This document shows, piece after piece, positions 44,700 to 56,126 of a stretch of 64,000 bases of DNA (the first letter of the stretch is position 1; each line of letters opens with the position of its first letter). Source of the DNA: Russula earlei (Eukaryota; Basidiomycota; Agaricomycetes; Russulales; Russulaceae); the NCBI GenBank assembly GCA_025769875.1, contig JAGFNK010000165.1:40213-104212 (forward strand). Direction: 5' to 3'. The position numbers were made by a program, and so were the translations under genes. A model generated the notes under the pieces. That model was not told where the DNA came from, did no database searches, and worked only from the letters and a program-made list of their open reading frames with translations.

Positions 44700-46285
44700 A
44701 CTGTCCAGATGTCAAGACACGTACTGCTGATCACTAAGGACTCAGGAGCAGGTGGGCAAGGGTCAGAACAGATGGTACGTGGCGTAGGCAGCATTGAACA
44801 AGAGGATGAGCCAAATGACTAGAAGGTACCAGATGGGGACTGGTACGTGTTGCAGGAGGCAGAGGTGAGGACTGGAGGCCAGTGCAGCAAAGGGGCATTA
44901 GACAAGGCAGTCGTTGAAGAGTACCTTGGAGGTGAGGGGAATCTTTAAACTGAGCAGTTGCAGGGGAGTACCCAGGAAGATGAGAGTATCACAAATGGAC
45001 AGTCTGACGACTGCCATGCTTCATTGGGGCTTATATACAGTGTACAGGGTCGATTACAAAGAACTGGAACTATTCGAGACCCTTTGGTACCATCCAATAG
45101 GACTACAGAGGCATAAACTTGCTTGTGTCAAGTTTCAGGCTTACTGAGCACATTACTGATCATTGTAGAGCGATGACATCATTATGATGTCACTGTGGAG
45201 CGCTTAGTGAGCCTATGAGGTCACTGTGGAGTCATTCAGTCAGCCATGATGTCATTGGAGCCTTGATGATGTCAGATGAGTTATGCAACAGTTTCTAAGA
45301 GTTTGTGCCACTGTTTCAGGTTCTTGGTGGCTGGGTGACCATGTGGCTGCCACGCGATGATTACCCAATTAGGAAACGGGTGCCTGGTCATGTTATAGTG
45401 CCTTTGCAATAGCGATATCTTGCACCACAGGAGGGGTAGCCCAAGAAAAAGAAGGGAGTTGGAAATGCAAAGTGAGAGAGGTCTCTCTTGAGTGAAATAG
45501 GACAATATATGGCCAGGACCTGGCCTTGGTTCATAACACTTCTGTTTCTTGGGCAACCCCTCCTGTGGTGCAAGATATCGCTATTGCAAAGGCACTATAA
45601 CATGACCAGGCACCCATTTCCTAATTGGGTAATCATTGCGTGGCAGCCACATGGCCCCTCAGCCACCAAGAACCTGAAACAGTGGCATGAACTCCTATAA
45701 ACTGTTGCATAACTCATATGACATCATCTAGGCTCCAATGACATCATGGCTGACTGAGCAACTCTGCAATGACTTCACCGGCTCACTAAGCGATCCACAG
45801 TGACATCATAATGATGTCATCGCTCCACAATGATCAGTAATACACTCAGTAAGCCTGAAACCTGACACACGCAAGTTTATGCCTCTGTAGTCCTATTGGA
45901 TGGTACCAAGGAGTTTAGAATAGTTCTTGCTCTTTGTAATTGACCCTGTACACAGTATATAAGCCCCAATGTAGCATGGCAGTCATCAGACTGTCCACTG
46001 GTGATACTCTCATCTTCCTGGGTACTCCCCTGCAACCAGTCAGTCTAAAGCCTCCCCTCATCTTCAAGGTATTCTTCAACAACCACCTTGTCTAAAGCCC
46101 TTCGCTGCACTGGCCTCCAACCTTCGCCTCTGCCTCCTGCAACACATACCAGTCCCCATCTGGTACATTCTAGTCATTTGGCTCATCCTCCTGTTCAACA
46201 CCATTTACACCACATACCGTCTGTTCCAACCTTTGCCGACCTGCTCCTGAGTCCTTTGTGATCAGCAGTACATGTCTTGACAGCC
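44700..46285. repeat. 1.6-kb palindrome of two head-to-head LTR-like units
   Basis: The left arm (44700-about 45440) and right arm (about 45540-46285) are diverged reverse complements. Examples: GTCAAGACACGTACTGCTGATCAC against GTGATCAGCAGTACATGTCTTGAC, and GATTACCCAATTAGGAAACG against its complement at 45620. About 100 bp lie between them. Each arm contains a GGACAGTCTGA...CTTATATACAG core also found in the 951 bp repeats, so they look like inverted copies of a related LTR. Multiple TGATGTCA/TGACATCA motifs occur near 45170-45290 and 45720-45840. Confidence 0.82.
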
Positions 46286-46308
46286 AGCATAAGCAAGTTG
46301 TGATTTGA

Positions 46309-46614
46309 GAGAATATACAGGTCAAGGGATGCAACAGAAAATGGGACAAAGCTAAGCTTGGGGCATTCCCCAGCTTTTACAGGTGCTTAAATACTGTATC
46401 TAGCAAGGCTGTACAATACCATATGCAGAACAATAGATAAAAGGCAAGCCAATGGCAAAAGAGGATCAACAACAGATGAAACACAAGAAGGTAAGGTGAC
46501 AGCTGTCAATCAACATCAAGGGATGAAACGGTAACCAAAGAGATGGGGGTGACAGGAGGGAACAAGGACAGAAGCAGTTAGTGACAAACCATCAAGGGGG
46601 TAGATCACAACATC
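46309..46614 (+). repeat. LTR-like repeat, family B copy 1
   Basis: Starts TTGTGATTTGAGAG and ends GTAGATCACAACA. It includes GGGACAAAGCTAAGCTTGGG and GCATTCCCCAGCTTTTACAG, shared with 61335-61625 and, inverted, with 61626-61900. It is followed by CATGCCCCCC...CTTAGTTCTCCAA, also found at about 63750 where a TTGGTATTGGGCC stretch resembles an initiator-Met primer binding site. Confidence 0.65.
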
Positions 46615-46715
46615 ATGCCCCCCTCATGCTTAGTTCTCCAACTAATCTGTGTCAGGGCCTGATTCATGAAGATCATCACCTTGATGACCTCTAACCAGGT
46701 GCTGTTAAGACTCAC

Positions 46716-47666
46716 TGTTGAACTATCCAGTTCAAGAGTGAGGAGTAAGCTCAAAGATGAGTTGGTAGACATCCAAGACGGCGTGGGCAAGGAGTAGAGT
46801 CCAAAGTAGTAGCAAATACCAAAGAGGTATAGTTACTGGTAGAGTCAAGCAGGTATGCAGGGAAGAAGCCAGAATGGTCATGAGGGGATGGTTTTTAAAG
46901 GAGTATCCCAGGGATGGAGAGTGCCGTAAACAAATGGACAGTCTGAAGACTGTCCACTACTGTATTGAGTGCTTATATACTACAAGAGAGCTGCGAAATA
47001 GGGAACAAGTCATAACCTTGTTATCAAGCACAATAGATGGATGAGTAAGAATTTGGAGTACGCTTACTGAGCATGCTCGGTCATGCTCAGTAAGCGGCTG
47101 AGTAAGGAGGCTTCCTTTGATGAGTAAGAGCCTTTACTGTCCATGTGTTCCCTGCTTTAGTACATGTGTGAAACACCTGATTCATTTGCTGTTAGTTAGT
47201 TTAGGGCCCGTCATTTGAGGACTTGTAGTTTGCTTTAGGGAATAGTGTTATCTTATAAGGCCCTTATATAGTTCTATTAGGGTCCTTAGAGTCGACCCTA
47301 ATACTTCTATTAAGGTCCTTAGTATTGCCTTATAGTTTGTTCTATAGTTATTAGAGTTAGTCTAATAACACGTTGCAGGGTCTTTGATACTGTGATAGTG
47401 CCTATTGTAGAGCACCTATAGTCGTCCTAAAGGGTCCCTAGGAAGGTCCTAGTACTGTCTTTTATTGCTAAAAGGGTTGCCCTTAAGTGGGGCTTGCTGT
47501 ATGTCAATTGTGCTGAGAATTGCTCACGTGACAATGCACGTGCAATATTGTGGACACCTCTACTCACCCCTTTTGCTCGTGTGAACAGGGTGACACCATA
47601 GAGGCTGGGTTTCCTCTCATAAGGAAGGGTCCTTCAAGGGCCCTCTCCAGAGAATGGTTCATGACA
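46716..47666 (+). repeat. 951-bp LTR-like direct repeat, copy 1
   Basis: Begins TGTTGAACTATCC and ends GGTTCATGACA. It matches 61908-62857 end to end at roughly 85% identity, including GGACAGTCTGAAGACTGTCC, ATACTACAAG, CATGCTCAGTAAG and a series of TTAGGGTCCTTAGAG-like blocks. A putative TATA sits in CTTATATACTACAAG. It is 15.2 kb from copy 2, in the same orientation. Confidence 0.82.
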
Positions 47667-47763
47667 GACTATGTGGTGTACCCTGAGAAGGAGTGGCTTC
47701 ATGATGAAGAAGGTAAGTCATTTCACCTTGCATTCACACTCAAGTGCACTGACTTGCCCAGCT

Positions 47764-48478
47764 GAGCAAAAATGCACTAGAGCACAATGAGGACCTGCGC
47801 CTTCAGTATCGGTATACCTTTGTCATCACCTATACTGCAGAGCAGGCAGTTTTTGTGGATGAAAGCTCCTTTGATCACCAAACTGACCTTTGAGGGCGAG
47901 CATGGGCGATGTCAGGGCAAGCAGCGGTAAGGAAGAGCTTTTTCATTTGAGGAAAACGGTGTGTCCTGCTATCTATATCTACAACAGACTAGAATACAAA
48001 GTATCCAGTTATTCGCTTCTCCCAGCACTCTCGCTCAATGGCATCATCTATAGCCAGCTGGTTGAGGGTTCTTTCACATCTGAACTATTTACCGGCTTCA
48101 TCCAAGGTCTACTTTCAAAAATGAATCCCTTCCCTGGCAAGAACTCAGTATTGATCATGGACAACACGTGCATTCATAGAAGTCCACGAATACTCCAAAT
48201 GGTTGAGGAAAGGTATTATATTGTTTTCTCATGCTGATGTATTGCTCATTTGATGAAGGGGATGTCGGCTCCTTTATCTGCCACCATACTCTCCTGATTT
48301 TAATCCAATCGAACTCGCATTTTCAAAGATCAAGGCCTACATTCGTTGGAATGGGGGTGTGGCTTGTGCTGACTTGGGTGGTGATGATACCGATGTGTGG
48401 GTTTTCCTGTATAGGGCAGCATTCTCTGTTACGTCAGATGACACAGCAGGTTGGTTCCACAAATGTTGCTATACCTGA
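47764..48478 (+). pseudogene. Decayed DDE (IS630/Tc1-superfamily) transposase with an intron
   Basis: The frame reads YTAEQAVFVDESSFDHQTDL, stop, GRAWAMSGQAAVRKSFFI, stop, GKR. The catalytic core follows: SLNGIIYSQLVEGSF, SVLIMDNTCIHRSP and, after an intron at 48213-48258 (gtatta...gatgaag), [20 protein letters not shown] and [10 protein letters not shown] before a stop at 48476. Both internal stops are TGA at sites where relatives usually have Arg, fitting C-to-T decay. This fungal family (DDE_3 type) is distinct from the Tc1 copy at 42.5 kb. TIRs were not found. Confidence 0.75.
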
Positions 48479-48894
48479 CTTTTTCCGAGTTACTGTGGTG
48501 TCCCCTTGTTGTACTGTATTGTACCTTGCAAAGCTACTGTTCCAGCCTTGAACATCATTGGACCCCAAGCCAACTGCTGCCCCGAGCAGCGGGAGACCCC
48601 ACCACTCATGGCTGCTGGCCATGAACTCAGCTGTGCTGGCCTTTCCCCCTAAAACCTGCTCCCCATGTTCTCACCTGCGTCCACGAACTCGCTACGACAC
48701 CTGCACGGGCGCCTCATGTGTGGGCCCTGTTGTTGCGTAAAGCAAGTGTGTAAAGAGTTGTGTGGCTTATTCATCAACTGTCCACCCTGTCCACTCCTAC
48801 TCCAGGATGATGACAGGGCATTCTTCCCTTCCCAGAGCTGCTCACCATACCTTGCTCTACCCCTCCATTTCAACCCCCTAAACCCTCATGGGCT

Positions 48895-50321
48895 CGAAGC
48901 AATGTGCTTCAAAACGCTGGCCTGCACCAACATGTACTACTGGCCAAAGGAAGGCTGCCCAAAAAAAACTGGTGGAAATGAAAGTGACAGCTCAGGCACT
49001 CCCACTCAACCAAAGCTATCACAACCACAAGCTCAGGCTTCCATGACATCCCTTCCTGCTATTGATGAGGATGGGGAGGAAGAGTCCTATGCCTATGTAA
49101 ATGCAGAAGCTGGGGAACTCAGTCCACTGGACCTATATACTCTTGCAGATGATGGTAAACGCGCCTCACCCATCAGACCCATAGAAGGGAGTGATGCTTC
49201 AATTGAAGAGGAAGGTGTGCAAATAATGATGAATTGACCCCTTTTGCCGGTGACTAGTGACCCCAGGCCATCCAGTAATCAATCTCACATTTGATGTCCC
49301 ATACAAAAATGCATCTTGGGAACTTGCTGTCAAATCTGACATCTCATTTTCAGATCTTCTTGTCCAAATTGTGGCCAAAATGGAAACCAGCATCATCTGT
49401 CTATCGCACATTGGATACATCCTTCCCTGGATGGTGCCCAAGATGGGCAAGCCTGTTGCAAAGGTGCTTGAGGATGGAGCTTCCTTTCAAAAGCTAATTG
49501 AGCATGTGTGGAACCATTTCGATGAACAGAAGGCAAAAAACCATGGAAAGGGAAAAGTCAAGCCTTTCAGCATCCAGATTGTCGATACCTCTGAACCAGG
49601 CAAAGAAAAGGTGTGCCTAAATGCTACTCCACATAATTTCATCTAACGATTTCTCGACAGAAGGGTCCAGGGAAAAGAAAGACCCAGGTACAGTCAGCAC
49701 CCTCAAATGCGCTTTCAGATCTCCCTGGCCAAGAACAACATGAACTTTTAAAGCTCTTGACTGATAAACACCAGTGCAAAAAGCACAATATGCTGTGCTA
49801 TGTGCAAATGAATGGTGTACACTACCAGTACATGATGGAGGATCTGAGCATTTGGGCCTCCTTGTTGGTACATGCCATTGTTTTCCTTTGGATCTTCATA
49901 GCTTAAGACCACCTTTGCAGGCATGTCACCTCGCAACAGTTGATACTCCCCCAGACAAACTGAATCTCATGGACAAATGCTTTCAACAGGTGAAAGTCAG
50001 GAACTGGGAAACATCACAACCACCCCCTTCCAATACATTGGGCTCCATGCCAAACCCTAGCCACATGGTGGCTGGTTGTCCTCTGATCCACCCCAATGGG
50101 TGCAAATGATGATGATGATGCTGGGTGGCGCCTTTGCCAACGATGTTAATGGTTCGAACTCCCATTGCTTACCTCACTCTGAAAACATCGTTCCCTTTAC
50201 TCCAAACCCTGGGTCTTCACCGCCCCAGTCAAAGCACACCACATCTGATAGGAACATCACCTACCCTGACCTGAGGGAGTGGCTCCATTCTATTGAAGAG
50301 CACCCTGTCCAAATATACTAA
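48895..50321 (+). CDS. TE-associated hypothetical protein, spliced
   Basis: Probable multi-exon gene. Acidic linker (ASMTSLPAIDEDGEEESYAY) to about 49237; a folded-looking segment at 49257-49610 with NLTFDVPYKNASWELAVKSD, and KPFSIQIVDTSEPGKEK; intron 49611-49660 (gtgtgc...cgacag); KGPGKRKTQ; then LPGQEQHELLKLLTDKHQCK and YMMEDLSIWASLLV; and a later YPDLREWLHSIEEHP. I recall similar proteins in repeats of Suillus-like fungi, but no function is known. It may be degenerate. Confidence 0.45.
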
Positions 50322-52419
50322 CACTTTTCTATACTAGACTTGGATATATGGACACTATTGTCAAGGCAGTTGACTCTTTCACCATCTCCCCTTTCAAGAG
50401 CAGGCAGATCCCTAGTGAATACCTCTGTGAGCAGTTGTGATTATGAAGGTACCGGGTCCTATCTGGAAGCCTCTCCATGCTGAAAGCAAGGCCACTCTTT
50501 CACCATCCTCCCTTTCAAGAGTAAGCGGATCTCTTCCTTTCCTCCCTCTCCTTGCTGCTGGCCATCCCTGTTGTACGTGTGCCTGGGATGTAGCTGATGT
50601 ATTGCCCTCAACATCCCTGTAGCCTGCGACAGAAGTCTTTAGCATGTCACAGGGTAGCTGGTACCATCAGTTCGTGCCCTGTGCATCTTGCTCTTTTCTT
50701 TTTTTCTGCATCTTCACCCCATGCCGAGTGGTGCAATTGCACGTGGTTGTTGGGGCAGCCCTAGGTCCTGTGGCCTCATTGCACCCATGCGCACGGACAC
50801 TCGAGTGTGCCCCATCACCGTTGAATGCCCTTTTTTGTTGTCAGATGGGACATTCCCCTCATTCATGTGCTAGTAGGAATAAGCCAGCTGAACTATGAAC
50901 ACCATTGTTCAGTCATCGTGTGCCCTCCGACAGACCGACAGAGAGCCTGAGGCACAGTCTTTTGATGGGGTAATATATCACACAAGGGAAGCATTTTTCT
51001 AGCAATGACCTAACTCTTTTTATTTGACTGGTTATACGCGTGGTGTCAGTTTGTGTTCTCCCCAGATTCCTCAGAAAGACCACCTTGTGGTTGATGACCC
51101 TCATCCACCTTCCCACCTGAATGGTCAGCATGCTGCCCAAACAAAAGCTCGAACTTGAGGTATTGAGCTCACCTGGTTGCAGCGTCATGGTGCTCATACT
51201 GCACTGAGATTGTGCTACGGAACCACTGGTAAGTGAATCAGTCTTGAATTGCAACTGAAAGACAGAAAACTCACCCATAAAGTGACTGTGAGCGGAGTGC
51301 GCTGGACGACGGACTTGAAGATGTTGGCATATGGCATGTTCAACCTCAAGAGCAAGAGAATGGGCTAGGTGAAGGTGAGGTGGGTGTGAGAACAATGCAC
51401 ACTGTCCAAGTGATGTGTGGCAGCACAGAAGCAACTCAAAAAAAACAAGTGTACGTGTATGTGCCACCAACTTGCTCAGTGTTCGCATTCGCAAAGGTGC
51501 ACGGCCTCAATGTTGACTCACCCACACACAGCTATATGGCTGGCCATGAATCACTTACAAGAGTACATATGTTCGTATTCCTTTTGTGCAACCACCCACC
51601 AGCACTCTCCCTATCCCCCCTCCAGCCTCTCCTTTGCATTGTCTCCCCCTTCTCGTGTCGTGACTCAACCACACCCCTTGTCACCACACCTGGCCTCAGC
51701 CATCCTTCACAAATCGCCACATGCCACTACCACAGCTGCTGAAGACCATGACTTGATACCTTGCATTGTCCAGCTTTGGTCCCCTTCTCATGTCTAGATT
51801 TCCTTTCATATGCCTGTCTTTTGTGCTTTTCCTGTCCCTTAGCCTTAGTTCCCACCTGTATCTGCTACCATCTTGAATAAAGTTGCCCTGTTGTTCCCTT
51901 ATCATCTGTGTGAACCTGAGTGCAGTCAAATGAACAAACGGGTTCTCACGTTCCTGCTAGGTGCTCCTCCTCTTTGGAGCTTCAGTCTTATGAAGTCATT
52001 CTGCATTCTTGGACACACTTCACTGCCCCATGGGCTCAGGTGTGCACTTCCTGTGGGGGTTCCTTCCTGGCACACAACTGTGCTACTGTCACACGATATG
52101 AGGGAAATGACATTGCACACCACAACGCTTGAGTCAAAAACACTATGGGGCTGCCTCAAGACAGCCCATGGGTACAACATGAGGGAGAAATAATAGATAT
52201 AGACCACGATTTTGAGTTGTAATTCATCTAATACACATGTGGAGGTGGCTTGAGTCCAGCTCCACCAATTCTCACTCAAATCTCATGAAAACAATGGGGC
52301 TACCTAGCCCTCATTCAGGCAATTTAGGGACAATAAGTTTCATGTGAATTGAAGCTGTTTTGAGGGAGATATTTGCCCTGCATGTTTGAGAGGGTTTTCT
52401 GCACCGATTTGGGTGGAAT
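50322..52419. other. Repeat-region spacer, no gene supported
   Basis: ORFs such as 50913-51494 (minus) and 51380-51797 (plus) are Ser/Pro/His-rich and unrecognised. A near-duplicate CTTTCACCATC(T/C)CCCTTTCAAG motif occurs at about 50375 and 50500. It also contains the repeat at 51795-51935. Confidence 0.45.
51795..51935. repeat. Dispersed repeat, partner of 10468-10605
   Basis: GATTTCCTTTCATATGCCTG...TTTTCCTGTCCCTTAG...GTTGCCCTGTTGTTCCCTT parallels the copy at 10.47 kb in the same orientation. Confidence 0.65.
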
Positions 52420-53448
52420 TCAAACTCTGCCAAGTGCGCTGAAAACGGCAATAAAGTGTCCTACCTCACCACAATACTTGCATCGGTTCCTCTTCCTCCT
52501 TCCTTCTTCTATCATGTTCAGTTGCTGAGGCTCTGGAATGAACTCAGCCATTGTGGTGGATGCTTCTCCACTGCTGCTATAGGAGTGGTAGTAAATGGAG
52601 CTCTGAGGGGAAGGGTTTGGCAACGCTTTCAATCCTGCCCCTCCACAAAGGCGCATACCTGACATGGTTTGGAGGACGTCGATCTCCTCCTCTGAATAAC
52701 TTTGCACATTTGTAGGTGCAGGGCTCACAGGTACTGGTTCTGGGGTAGAGGTGTTATACCCCTGAGTGATGTCTGCCAAAGGCAGCTGAGGGACAAAGAC
52801 AGGGAGAGGGGGAGTAGGCTGTCCAGCCTGGTAGTTGGTGAGGAGTTCTTCAGCCCATATGCCTGGAGGGGTTTCTCCCTGGCTGCAGCCTGCTTCAATG
52901 AACTCCCAGCATTGGGATTGTACTTTGGCTGTTGCCATTCTCTCCTTGGCTTCAGCCCAGCCTCTCTCTCCTCCTTGCTTCTTGGCCAGGTACTTGCCTA
53001 GCTTGTAATGTAGTTGTTTCTCCTCTTCTTTGAGCACCTTATAGTTAGCTTCCAACATTTCTTGCTGGGTGTAGAGGTGGTCTAAGCGGTAGAGCTCTGC
53101 CTGAAGCCCATAGTCACCTAGCAGGTAGAGGGTCTGTCTCCAGCACCCTTCAAACTGCCTCTCTGTGTCAAAGCAGTTTAGATCATGTTTGTCTTGGCCA
53201 TAGTTATAGAGGTTGTAACAAGGGGTGGCCTGGAGGATCTTGCCATAGTCTCCATGGCCTTCTCCATTCTTCCCCCTTACTCTCGGCTCTCCCAAGGCAA
53301 TGTCATAGGCCACATACCTGGCTGGTTTGTTGCCCCAAGTCACACCATCAGGGATGTCAATCCCTGTGTGGTGTCTATCAGCATCCCATTGTACCCAAGG
53401 CTCTCCAGGGTGGGCAACCTGGTCAAGAGTGCTGGTAGGGGATGCCAC
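52420..53448 (-). CDS. Extra zinc-knuckle ORF downstream of the integrase/chromodomain
   Basis: 342-codon open frame overlapping the end of the chromodomain ORF in another frame. The N-terminal half is rich in Trp/Tyr/Gly (VTWGNKPARYVAYDIALGEP). The middle is a charged coiled-coil-like helix (QEMLEANYKVLKEEEKQLHY, then KQGGERGWAEAKERM). The C-terminal end carries a CCHC-like knuckle start, RNRCKYCGEVGHF, with the last Cys missing or beyond a frame change. The position is where env-like or accessory ORFs occur in some Gypsy elements; it could instead be gag of a second, abutting element. Confidence 0.55.
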   Translation of the reverse strand: MASPTSTLDQVAHPGEPWVQWDADRHHTGIDIPDGVTWGNKPARYVAYDIALGEPRVRGKNGEGHGDYGKILQATPCYNLYNYGQDKHDLNCFDTERQFEGCWRQTLYLLGDYGLQAELYRLDHLYTQQEMLEANYKVLKEEEKQLHYKLGKYLAKKQGGERGWAEAKERMATAKVQSQCWEFIEAGCSQGETPPGIWAEELLTNYQAGQPTPPLPVFVPQLPLADITQGYNTSTPEPVPVSPAPTNVQSYSEEEIDVLQTMSGMRLCGGAGLKALPNPSPQSSIYYHSYSSSGEASTTMAEFIPEPQQLNMIEEGRRKRNRCKYCGEVGHFIAVFSALGRV

Positions 53449-53867
53449 ATCCCAGTCTCCAGGCTGAGCGTTGACTTGGTCAGCAGGGGTCCAAATTCAA
53501 GGGGACGCATGTCTGCTTCTCCTTCCCCAGTACCATGTTCATCCATTCCTTGGAAGAAGGCAAGGAGGGAAGCATTAGGAGTGGTGATTTTGAGTGGCCC
53601 CTCTGCTCCAGAGAGGTCAGATTGGGGAACAATCTCATTAGTAGGAGTTTGAGACATGTGTGAGTGACGATGTGGGGGTGAGGAAACAGAGGGCATCCTT
53701 TGCTGGATCCTTATAACCCATATGGCAGTGGGGTTCTTTCTGTGGTATTCCTCCATTAGTCTAGACACTTTGATGTTCTCTACTGGCTCCCAAGAGTCAT
53801 GGGCTTTGGAGTATCCTTCCCACCGGACTTGATACTCCAGTTGTTTCCTCCTTCCAGTTTGTCTCAA
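53340..53867 (-). CDS. Chromodomain region of the Gypsy polyprotein
   Basis: Contains KQLEYQVRWEGYSKAHDSWE and PVENIKVSRLMEEYHRKNP, the canonical chromodomain aromatic cage and helix. In chromoviruses it steers integration to heterochromatin. It is separated from the integrase ORF by a stop or frameshift near 53870. Confidence 0.8.
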   Translation of the reverse strand: MRQTGRRKQLEYQVRWEGYSKAHDSWEPVENIKVSRLMEEYHRKNPTAIWVIRIQQRMPSVSSPPHRHSHMSQTPTNEIVPQSDLSGAEGPLKITTPNASLLAFFQGMDEHGTGEGEADMRPLEFGPLLTKSTLSLETGMWHPLPALLTRLPTLESLGYNGMLIDTTQGLTSLMV

Positions 53868-53880
53868 ACCTAAAATCTTG

Positions 53881-54858
53881 CTACCTCATATTCCTCTTCT
53901 CCTTCCACCAATTCTGCTTCTGGATTGGTGTAGTTGGCCCATGTTCCTCCATTTCCTTGTAAGGTGTCAATAAGGATGCATGAAACACATTATGGATCCT
54001 CCAGCGGCTAGGGAGATCCAATCGGTATGTCACTGGACTGATCACCTCCGTGATTTCAAAGGGCCCATAACATTTTGGGCATAGTTTCACTGTAGGATGT
54101 GTCGTTTTTAGGTTGGTGCTGTCAAGCCATACCCTTTCTCCTTTCTGATAAGGTTGGAAACTACTTCTTTGATTCCACATTAGGGATGTGATTTTCATTG
54201 CTTCTTGTGCCTGTGATCTCGCTTCCTGGATTTGGACTTTCCAATTGTCTATTCTTGGTATCTTGCTTTCCTGATTTGGTTGGTGTGCCTTGGGCATAAA
54301 GCCCATCCATAAGAAGAAAGGGGACTGCTTGGTTTTCTCTGAAACATTAGAATTCATTGTGTATTGCACCAGAGGCAGCCAGTCCACCCAGTCATCTTGT
54401 TGGTGGTTGCAAAAGATCCTGAGTGATGTTTCCATCATCTGGTTTGTCCTTTCTGATTGTCCATCTGTCTGGGGATGGTAGGTGGTGCTAATATTCTGTT
54501 TGATATGCAGCTGGTCGCAAAGCTCCCTAATAAACTTGGAACTTATTAGTTTGTCGCAATCAGATATGATCTTGCTTGGTACTCCCACAAAGGGGAATAT
54601 CCTGTCCTTGTAGAGCTGTGCTAGCTCTTCTGCATCCATCTCTTCCTTGCAAGGAAGCAGGATGACACCCTTAGTACAATCATGGTTGGTGACAGTCAGT
54701 ATACCATCATATCCTTTCGACTTTGGCAATTTGACCACAAAGTCCATGCTGACAGTCAAGAAGGGGGTAGCCCCTTCTTCTGGTGGTATGGGATATAGGG
54801 GTGGTCGACTCGGAGGAGTGTTTGACTTGTTACTTTGGCAAACTGCACAACCTTCCAC
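53881..54858 (-). CDS. Integrase domain of the Gypsy element
   Basis: 325-codon open frame. CAVCQSNKSN ends the zinc-binding module; MDFVVKLPKSKGYDGILTVT leads the catalytic core, with SDCDKLISSKFI and TTYHPQTDGQSERTNQ carrying the second Asp and the Glu. The C-terminal GPFEI...YRLDLPSRWRIHNVFHASLL is standard for fungal Gypsy integrases. The N-terminal His of the HHCC module lies beyond a stop. Confidence 0.85.
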   Translation of the reverse strand: MEGCAVCQSNKSNTPPSRPPLYPIPPEEGATPFLTVSMDFVVKLPKSKGYDGILTVTNHDCTKGVILLPCKEEMDAEELAQLYKDRIFPFVGVPSKIISDCDKLISSKFIRELCDQLHIKQNISTTYHPQTDGQSERTNQMMETSLRIFCNHQQDDWVDWLPLVQYTMNSNVSEKTKQSPFFLWMGFMPKAHQPNQESKIPRIDNWKVQIQEARSQAQEAMKITSLMWNQRSSFQPYQKGERVWLDSTNLKTTHPTVKLCPKCYGPFEITEVISPVTYRLDLPSRWRIHNVFHASLLTPYKEMEEHGPTTPIQKQNWWKEKRNMR

Positions 54859-55237
54859 ATATCAATTGACAAAGTGCCTCATGGTGGGCCACCAGTAGTA
54901 TTGCATCATTCCCAGTAACGTTTTAGCTTTTCCTGGGTGTCCTGCTGTGGGACTGTCATGATATTGTTCCAGTAATGTCCTGTGGGTTCCTTTATCACCT
55001 GTAACCACCAAGGCTTCATTCTTCCACCATAAGCTATGTTGCTTCTCCAGTCAGTGTCTCTGTACCCAATCAAGTAACTTTAGTTGGTGTCTTTCTTCCC
55101 CTTGTTGGTTCTTTATCCATTCTTCTAATGCAGTAGTGTGCATCATTCAAGTAAAGAGGTGGTCCGGTAGTGCGACCACTTCTTCTTTATCCCCTTGTCC
55201 ATCGTCAAGGTCAGGTCTCCTGGACAGGGCATCTGCT

Positions 55238-55697
55238 TTATTCCTTGCCCCTGCCTGGTGCTTCAGCTCCAGGTTGAAGTCTGCCAAGAAGGTAATGTAT
55301 CTTGCCACTCAACCATTTATTAGCTGAGGATGTTGGTAATGCAATAGGTTCACATGGTTGGTATTGACCACCACCTTGTGCTTTGCTCCCATGAGCAGGT
55401 GTCTCCAGTGCTTCAAGGCTCGCACCATGGCTAAGAACTCTTTGTCCCATATGTCGTAGTTCTTTTCTGCTTGTTTCAAGGCTGCGGAGAAGTAACCTAT
55501 CAGTCTTCTCTTCCCTTGTTATCCTTCTGGAATAGTACTGCCCCAATAGCATAATTGGACGTGTCTACTTCCAGTTCAAAGGGTCGCTCCTCATCAGGAT
55601 GGAGCAGGATGGGGTTGGAAGATACTATCTGGATAAGTCGTTCCAGAGCATCTTTACATTCTTGGGTCCATTCAAATGGTACCCCTTTCTTTGTCAA
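55238..55697 (-). pseudogene. RNase H domain of the Gypsy element (frameshifted)
   Basis: PFEWTQECKDALERLIQIV and PFELEVDTSNYAIGAVLFQK are the typical start of the Gypsy RNase H after the thumb. The following region changes frame near 55500 and continues in other frames. Confidence 0.75.
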
Positions 55698-55730
55698 GGT
55701 GATAATGGGTTGAGCAATTTGGCTGAACCC

Positions 55731-56126
55731 TCAAATGAAAGCCCTATTATAGCTGAGGACTCCCATGACTTTGCGCACTTCATGCACATCCTTGATTTTC
55801 CTAGGCCAGTCTGTGATTCCTCGGACCTTGGAGGCTTCAATCTTCATCTTCCCTTCGTCTATGTCCCATCCCAGCATGGTTAGTTTCCGCACCATGAACT
55901 GGCACTTCTTGGGTTTCAGGAAGTATGACTTCTTCTGCATCAGCATGAGTAATTCACTGATACACTGCTTGTGGATTTCTAGGTGTTCAGGACTGTCCCC
56001 TGTGGCAATTCCAAAGTCATCCAGATAGTTGACAGTATACTCTGCCCATCGGTCCAGCCAGTCACTGAAATCTCTTCTCATCAGCCTAGTAAAGAAAGCT
56101 GGCATGTTCTTGAGCCCAAAATACAT
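55731..56126 (-). pseudogene. Reverse transcriptase core of the Gypsy element
   Basis: YFGLKNMPAFFTRLMRRDFS and the catalytic YLDDFGIATGD box, then FLKPKKCQF and VMGVLSYNRAFI, in family order. The fingers part upstream (about 56130-56420) is in other frames with stops, so the polyprotein is not translatable as one unit. Confidence 0.85.
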
